From NCBI GenBank assembly GCA_026708115.1, contig JAPOVL010000048.1, positions 97,172-161,171 on the forward strand: DNA of 64,000 nucleotides. Reading direction: 5' to 3'. This document shows, piece by piece, positions 59,229 to 64,000 of the stretch (its first letter is position 1; every line of letters starts with the position of its first letter). The notes beneath the pieces are model-generated. The model was not told the origin of the DNA. It saw only the letters and a list, made by a program, of their open reading frames with translations, and ran no database searches. This stretch comes from Chloroflexota bacterium. GTDB lineage: Bacteria > Chloroflexota > Anaerolineae > Aggregatilineales > Phototrophicaceae. The position numbers and the translations under genes are program-made.

Positions 59229-59303
59229 CAGCGAAATGAGGCGGCTTGTGACAGGGCAAGCCTCATCCCGCTGATTCGCAAATCAGTTTGATGTTTGACG
59301 AGG
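59229..59303 (+). ncRNA. Structured leader element L
   Basis: Copy 12 of 12. The stem is ATGAGGC/GCCTCAT plus outer CAGCG/CGCTG around GGCTTGTGACAGGGCAA. TTGTGA pairs with TCGCAA, where the C-to-G change is kept as a G-U pair. It is 16 bp before the coiled-coil gene. The rest of 59134-59228 holds no gene. Confidence 0.78.
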
Positions 59304-59319
59304 ATTAGCATTCCGGAAT

Positions 59320-59775
59320 TTGCAAACTTGGCGGCGCGCACGTTTTATCGACCAGTGGACATGGAATAGGACAACTGTGGATCTCAACGATTTGCCGGAT
59401 GAAGTCAAACTCCCCATTATGGCAGCGCTCGGCGGCAGTATTGTCGCTGTATTTAATCATTTTAGCGATGTGTTCAAGCGCAGTTCTCGTAAAGCTGACA
59501 TCAGCGTCGACAAGATCGAAGCCGAGCATCAACTCGATGTCGGGCAGGCCGAGCTCATTCATCGTATGGTCGATCAGCACCTGCTGCAAGAGAACAGCGT
59601 CTTTCGCATCATGGAGGAGGAGGTGAGGGAAAACAAGAAGACGATTCGCAAGCTGCTAGAAGAGCGCATCGCCATGAAAGCGGAGCTCGTCGCTCTGCGC
59701 ACCGAAAATCAGGCGCTCAAAGATCGTATTGCCGAACTTGAAAGACTCAATCACAAGGAGAAGGAAAATGGATAA
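59320..59775 (+). CDS. Coiled-coil phage-like protein next to the holin
   Basis: The protein has 151 residues from TTG 59320; GTG 59377 is an alternative. A short hydrophobic stretch (IMAALGGSIVAVFNHF) lies near residue 35. It is followed by a long coiled coil (MEEEVRENKKTIRKLLEERI, ALRTENQALKDRIAELERLN). It overlaps the next gene by 8 bp. Such proteins are common beside holins in phage lysis cassettes, where they may be structural or spanin-like. The function is inferred from position. Confidence 0.6.
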   Translation: MQTWRRARFIDQWTWNRTTVDLNDLPDEVKLPIMAALGGSIVAVFNHFSDVFKRSSRKADISVDKIEAEHQLDVGQAELIHRMVDQHLLQENSVFRIMEEEVRENKKTIRKLLEERIAMKAELVALRTENQALKDRIAELERLNHKEKENG

Positions 59776-60019
59776 GAGCAAAACAGCACCACGCAGACTT
59801 TTGCAATCACGGCGATTCTGGTCGGCGATCATCAGCATCATCACCTTGCTGATCGCCGCCACTCGACCGGAGCTCGAAGAGCATCTTAATGTATTGGCGC
59901 CCACCATCACGACGATCTGCGTCACCCTGGTCGGCGGCTATATCATTGAAGATCGCGAACTCGCCAAGAACGCCGCGTCGCCTGCGGACGAGGGCAGCGA
60001 TGAATCTGACGCCGCGTGA
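59768..60019 (+). CDS. Holin-like small membrane protein
   Basis: The protein has 83 residues from ATG 59768 after AAGGAGAAGGAAA. A basic start (MDKSKTAPRRLLQSRRF) is followed by two hydrophobic segments (WSAIISIITLLIAA and ITTICVTLVGGYII) and an acidic tail. Size, topology and position between the coiled-coil gene and the M23 peptidase fit a phage holin that releases the lysin. Its stop lies inside the start of the next gene. Confidence 0.65.
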   Translation: MDKSKTAPRRLLQSRRFWSAIISIITLLIAATRPELEEHLNVLAPTITTICVTLVGGYIIEDRELAKNAASPADEGSDESDAA

Positions 60020-61538
60020 GAAAGAACAACTCAAGCTGGCGTTGGCGCGGATTGCCGAACATAACAGAACGCTGATCAATTCCATTGACAAGACGCTGAA
60101 GGGCATGCAAGCCGCTCAAGAAACCCTGGAGGCAATGAGACAGGACAGTCTCATTGCCTCCTCGGCCATCGAAAAGATGACCGCTGGGCAAAACGTCCTG
60201 GATGATAATTCGGCGGTCAAAGCTGCGCCCGACGGATCAAGCGAAGATAGCGCCGAAAGCAAAGCGGGTGAACCGGTCAGCGCAGTATCGCGTATCGAGG
60301 ATTTCCTCGACTTCGCAATTGCTATCATCAGCGCTTGGCAAGGCAATAGCTGGGGTGTCATCAATCCTGACCCGCTGGAATACGGCCTTTTCGGCTTCAA
60401 GGGCAAGCGGCTCCAGCAGGTCCTGGATAACTATTTCGACCGGACCAGCAAAGTGCCTTCAAATCAGCTCCTATCGCTGTCCTGGTATGCTGTAAAGGCG
60501 AACGATCAGCACATGAGAGCCGCTCAGTTGCACATCGCGCGCGACTTCCTTCAGACTGTCATGAGGCTGTCAATTGAACCCAGGGGAATCCGTTCCCCAT
60601 TGGGCAAGCTCATGATTATGGATGCCGCAGTCGATCATGGCTTGACTCATGAAATCCTGAAACGCACCGAGGTCGATTTAGGGCTTGATGTCATCAAAGC
60701 CGATGGACGATACATCAAACCTTACCTCCCCGCGCTCTTCAATGACGAAGTTCTGTACTTCCAGCACTTCGCGCTTGAGCGTATGAAGGAACACGAAGCG
60801 CAGCGGGCGGATCTGTCTCAGCAAATTCAGGAACGCTTGCGAGAGCGCTACGAGTGGTTTGAAAAACTCGCTTTTGAGCGGGACATGACCTTTGAGAAGC
60901 AAGCTGATGGCGTCGTAGATCTGGGAGCCATCAATATCACGGTGCCTTTGCCCGAAGAGCTATTACATGTTCGAGGTGAGCCGCAAACGATGCCCTCCAG
61001 ACAGAAAGCCGGCGCCAGACAGTTAGCCTATGGATCGCCCGTAGACCCGGCTGCCAGAGCCGTTTTGCCATGGGGTTGGTGTTCCGCGATTGACCACGGA
61101 GAAATCTACCAACATACCAAATTCAAAGGCCAGATGCACACCGGTTTGGATATCAACCGCTGTGATGACGTCGATGAAGGTTTGCCCGTCTATTCGGTTG
61201 CGGACGGGCTGATCGTCTTCGCTGGCGTCGGCGCTGGTTCCTGGGGAAACCTGGTTGTTATCAGACATCCTGACGGCGTGTGGTCTCGCTATGGACACTT
61301 GAAGAACATCGCGGCCAGTATAAGGAAAGGCGAAAACTGTAACAGAGGAGCACTTCTCGGCACAATCGGTCGTGGGCACAAGGAACAGTTCAACGCCCAT
61401 CTGCACTTTGACATGTGCAAGACCTCTCTATGGCAAGCCAATCCCTCTTGGTGGTCGGCCAATAATCCAGCCGAAATCAAAAGGAATTACGTCGATCCGG
61501 TCGAATTCATTTCGGAGAGAGGCTGGTGGATGCTCTGA
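60000..61538 (+). CDS. M23-family peptidoglycan hydrolase with N-terminal lysozyme-like region (endolysin-like)
   Basis: The protein has 512 residues from ATG 60000, overlapping the holin gene by 20 bp. Residues about 1-60 are a helical coiled region. About 100-210 form a helical domain with WGVINPDPLEYGLFGFKG, which could be a chitosanase/lysozyme-like fold. The C-terminal part (about 360-500) is a LytM/M23 zinc peptidase with HTGLDI near residue 382 and HLHFD near 467, plus GNLVVIRHPDGVWSRYGHL. It would cut peptidoglycan for lysis or particle entry. It is the last gene of the island. Confidence 0.85.
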   Translation: MNLTPREKEQLKLALARIAEHNRTLINSIDKTLKGMQAAQETLEAMRQDSLIASSAIEKMTAGQNVLDDNSAVKAAPDGSSEDSAESKAGEPVSAVSRIEDFLDFAIAIISAWQGNSWGVINPDPLEYGLFGFKGKRLQQVLDNYFDRTSKVPSNQLLSLSWYAVKANDQHMRAAQLHIARDFLQTVMRLSIEPRGIRSPLGKLMIMDAAVDHGLTHEILKRTEVDLGLDVIKADGRYIKPYLPALFNDEVLYFQHFALERMKEHEAQRADLSQQIQERLRERYEWFEKLAFERDMTFEKQADGVVDLGAINITVPLPEELLHVRGEPQTMPSRQKAGARQLAYGSPVDPAARAVLPWGWCSAIDHGEIYQHTKFKGQMHTGLDINRCDDVDEGLPVYSVADGLIVFAGVGAGSWGNLVVIRHPDGVWSRYGHLKNIAASIRKGENCNRGALLGTIGRGHKEQFNAHLHFDMCKTSLWQANPSWWSANNPAEIKRNYVDPVEFISERGWWML

Positions 61539-61695
61539 CAGAAGTCCCAGCTGATTCGACTTGACTTGCGGCAGCATGTATCCTATCAGTAACTTCTCAG
61601 GCGTTGTCTTGCTCGAAGCGCGCAAGGTCAAGTGTCGGGCGGAAGAAAACTGCGACGCACCGACGCCGACGCTTAAGCAGAGAGGAGCACGATCA

Positions 61696-63963
61696 ATGGG
61701 TGAATTGGCGACTCGGGTCGACGGACTCCGGGCAGAGATAGAAGAAGTGAAAAGCAGCACACTATGGTGGTCGCTGACCGGATTGTTCCTGGCAGCTATC
61801 ACGCTCTACGTGGTCGCATCGGCATTTCCGGATCCACTCGTCACGACCTTGCCAGGTGTCATTCTGCTGCTATTGGCAGCCGTCGTCTGGTTGCTGCTGC
61901 AGGCCTCACGCTATTTGCTTGCCTCCTGGGCGCTGGTCATAAGCTGCTTCGCTGTGAATATGATGCTGATCATCTGGAGTGGCCTGGCGGAGGCGGTAAT
62001 CTTCCTGGCTTTGCCGGTGGGCTTGACCGCCGTGCTGATCGGTCTGCCCGGCAGTATCGCCACCGCCATCGCTTGTACATTGCTGCTGTTTTCCGGTTTC
62101 ATTGTTTCGCCGGTGATGGAGCCCGCTCTGCGCTATGTGGCGATCATCCATATTTGGGGAATCGTTTGGCTGGTCTGGCTGACATCGCGCCCGCTGCTCT
62201 TGGCCAGACAATGGTTCGAAGCGAGTTACAGTCAAAGCCAGGAGGCGCTGGAGGCGAGCCGCGATTATCAGTTCCAGCTCCGGCAAGCATTGGATGATCT
62301 GACGGACGCCCATCTCCAGCTTACCCAATTGAATCGCCTGGCGCATGACCTGCGCCGGCAAGCGGAAGAAGCGCGGCGCTCGAAAGAGCAATTCGTCGCC
62401 AACGTGAGCCACGAACTGCGTACGCCGCTGAACATGATCATTGGTTTCAGCGAAATGGCGATGAACTCGCCCGAAACCTACGGCCGCAATATCCCGCAGT
62501 CCTTGCTGGCGGACCTGGAGATCGTGTTGCGCAACAGCCGACATCTCTCGAGCCTGATCGACGACGTGCTGGACCTGAGCCAGATTGACGCCGGCCAAAT
62601 GGCCTTGATGAAGGAACCGGTGACGCTCGCCGAGATCGTCGCTGCGGCCGAGACAGCCGTGCGCCCGCTCTTCGACTCGAAGGGCTTGTCCTTGCAGACG
62701 GATATACCGGAGGATATGCCGCCACTCCACTGCGACCGCATTCGCATCAGACAGGTTTTGCTCAACTTGCTGAGCAATGCCGGACGTTTTACCGAACAGG
62801 GCGGCGTGCGGGTGGCGGCAAGGCAGGAAGGCGGTCAAGTGATCGTCAGCGTTGCTGATACCGGTCCCGGCATAAAGGCTGAGGAAATGGACGAGGTCTT
62901 CAAACCCTTTCAGCAATTGGACGGTTCCATCCATAGTCACTGGGGAAGCAGCGGCTTGGGATTGAGTATCAGCAAGCACTTTGTGGAGCTGCACAAGGGA
63001 CGGATGTGGCTGGAGAGCGAGCCGGGGCAGGGCGCCACATTCTTATTCCGTCTGCCGGTCGCGGAGGCTATCCCGCCGGACGATGGGGAGTTGATGCGCT
63101 GGTTTTCGCCCTATTCAACCTATGTCGAAAAGCCTCACATACCGTCTTTGCCCAAGCCAAGGGATCGTCCGCGCCTTATCATCTTTGAAGAGGGCGGGGG
63201 GCTGAGCCGGCTGCTTGCCCGCTACCTGCACAATGTCGAACTGATTCCGGCAACCAGCCTGGAGGAGGCGATAGCCGAGGTGGAGCGCCTGCCGGCGCAA
63301 GCATTGCTGATCAACGCGGCCTCTGTGGGCGAAGATCTGCTGCGGATCGAGAGAGAGATCACGCTGCCTTATGGGCTACCGGCTGTCGTGTGCTCTGTGC
63401 CCGGCATAGGCGATGCCGCCGAATCCCTGGGGGTGGAGGATTACCTGATCAAACCAATCTCGCGCGAAGAACTGCTCGCTGCTCTGGATCGCCTCCACTT
63501 GGATGGCAAGACCATTTTGGTGGTAGATGACGAGCCCGATGTCCTGCGGCTCTTCCGGCGCATGCTGGCGTCGGCGGGCCGGGACTACCGCGTGCTGCGG
63601 GCCACTAGCGTGGGACAAGCCCGTCGGATTCTGCGCGAACAGCGGCCCGATGTCGTCCTGACGGATTTGATCATGCCGGAAATGGACGGCTTTCAGTTGA
63701 TCGCCGAGATGCGGGGGGACCCGACGCTGCGGGATATCCCCATCGTAGTCACATCGGCCCGCGATCCCTCAGGCCAGCCCATCGTGAGCAAGTCGCTGGC
63801 GGTGATTCGCGGCGACGGCATCGCCATGCCCCGGCTTTTGGCCTCTATTGAAGCGCTGGTCAAAACCTTATCCGTGCAGCCGGTCAACCTGCGCATCGAG
63901 AACGGCGAGGAGCTGCCGCTGGCTGAGGGGCTTGCTCAAGAAACTGGCGGCGCCCAGGCTTAG
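61696..63963 (+). CDS. Hybrid sensor histidine kinase with two receiver-like domains
   Basis: The protein has 755 residues from ATG 61696, with GAGAGGAG 8 nt upstream. A short coiled region is followed by about six membrane segments (residues about 18-170) and a coiled linker. The HisKA box is FVANVSHELRTPLNMIIGFSE near residue 240. The ATPase domain has RQVLLNLLSNAGRF, DTGPGIK and SSGLGLSISK. A degenerate receiver covers about 490-610 without a phospho-acceptor Asp at the usual place. A complete receiver follows (TILVVDDEPDVLRLF, acceptor in DVVLTDLIMPEMDG). The signal is unknown. Confidence 0.93.
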   Translation: MGELATRVDGLRAEIEEVKSSTLWWSLTGLFLAAITLYVVASAFPDPLVTTLPGVILLLLAAVVWLLLQASRYLLASWALVISCFAVNMMLIIWSGLAEAVIFLALPVGLTAVLIGLPGSIATAIACTLLLFSGFIVSPVMEPALRYVAIIHIWGIVWLVWLTSRPLLLARQWFEASYSQSQEALEASRDYQFQLRQALDDLTDAHLQLTQLNRLAHDLRRQAEEARRSKEQFVANVSHELRTPLNMIIGFSEMAMNSPETYGRNIPQSLLADLEIVLRNSRHLSSLIDDVLDLSQIDAGQMALMKEPVTLAEIVAAAETAVRPLFDSKGLSLQTDIPEDMPPLHCDRIRIRQVLLNLLSNAGRFTEQGGVRVAARQEGGQVIVSVADTGPGIKAEEMDEVFKPFQQLDGSIHSHWGSSGLGLSISKHFVELHKGRMWLESEPGQGATFLFRLPVAEAIPPDDGELMRWFSPYSTYVEKPHIPSLPKPRDRPRLIIFEEGGGLSRLLARYLHNVELIPATSLEEAIAEVERLPAQALLINAASVGEDLLRIEREITLPYGLPAVVCSVPGIGDAAESLGVEDYLIKPISREELLAALDRLHLDGKTILVVDDEPDVLRLFRRMLASAGRDYRVLRATSVGQARRILREQRPDVVLTDLIMPEMDGFQLIAEMRGDPTLRDIPIVVTSARDPSGQPIVSKSLAVIRGDGIAMPRLLASIEALVKTLSVQPVNLRIENGEELPLAEGLAQETGGAQA

Positions 63964-64000
63964 CGCCAGATCGCGCTGCGGCAAGATGGTGCAGACGATG

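Noticed and set aside
36499..59303. Leader elements considered as integron attC sites of a gene-cassette array
   Set aside because: They lack the RYYYAAC/GTTRRRY core sites, lie directly before ribosome-binding sites, and no integron integrase is visible. A recombination role is still listed as an alternative.
36300..61540. Complete prophage or complete contractile tailocin
   Set aside because: No terminase, portal, capsid, tape measure, sheath, integrase or attachment site can be seen in the window.

Overview
The window looks like chromosomal DNA of an uncultured, moderately GC-rich bacterium, most plausibly a member of the Chloroflexota (Anaerolineae-like). That placement is inferred from overall gene style only: enlarged Pst permeases, a CARDB/SH3 lipoprotein, deazaflavin-type oxidoreductases and a roadblock protein. 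No rRNA or tRNA is visible to confirm it.

Positions 1-36,000 are ordinary chromosome. Three tandem ABC substrate-binding protein genes (the first cut by the window edge) converge on a pstSCAB phosphate operon on the minus strand. Its PstS is internally duplicated, its PstC carries a PstS-like domain inside the permease, and a PhoP-type direct-repeat box precedes pstS. Next come a dipeptide/oligopeptide ABC system (two permeases and a convergent binding protein), recA, a MoxR ATPase, coaBC, surE, a family-7 aldehyde dehydrogenase, tsaB-tsaE, a roadblock gene, a CoxE-like VWA protein, and a carbohydrate-related stretch (enolase-superfamily dehydratase, sulfatase, GH4 glycosidase). The last stretch also holds a C39 peptidase/TPR protein and three overlapping small membrane-protein genes.

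Positions 36,300-61,540 form an unusual plus-strand island of phage-tail-like and polymorphic-toxin genes, with no capsid, terminase, portal, sheath, tape-measure, integrase or replication gene in view. It starts with an array of paralogous short tail-appendage proteins that share a MAWTTPKTDW-type N-terminus. Two versions of one structural module follow: appendage protein, 127-aa protein, FN3 tube-like protein, 145-aa tail-tube-like protein. Between the modules lies an AHH-nuclease toxin with four Imm11-like immunity paralogues, one orphan AHH nuclease module and two toxin-tail remnants. After the second module come a possible small effector/partner pair, a baseplate-hub-like protein, a second polymorphic-toxin-like protein, a coiled-coil protein, a holin-like protein and an M23 endolysin-like enzyme.

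The strongest undescribed signal is a roughly 70-nt structured leader repeated twelve times in this island. A stem whose sequence changes while its pairing is kept holds a near-invariant loop GGCTTGTGACAGGGCAA, and the loop's TTGTGA can pair with a conserved TCACAA just 3' of the stem, giving a possible pseudoknot. It sits 10-60 nt upstream of appendage, effector and lysis genes, and never directly before the tube, FN3, hub or immunity genes. Six copies are preceded by a conserved promoter-like block with two dyads (GTATGAAACATAC and GCGACTATTTAGTCGC) and a TATTAT box. Exact duplications, a deletion stub, truncated gene starts, orphan immunity genes and an A16 tract show that the island is rearranging by recombination. 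The window ends with a hybrid sensor histidine kinase.
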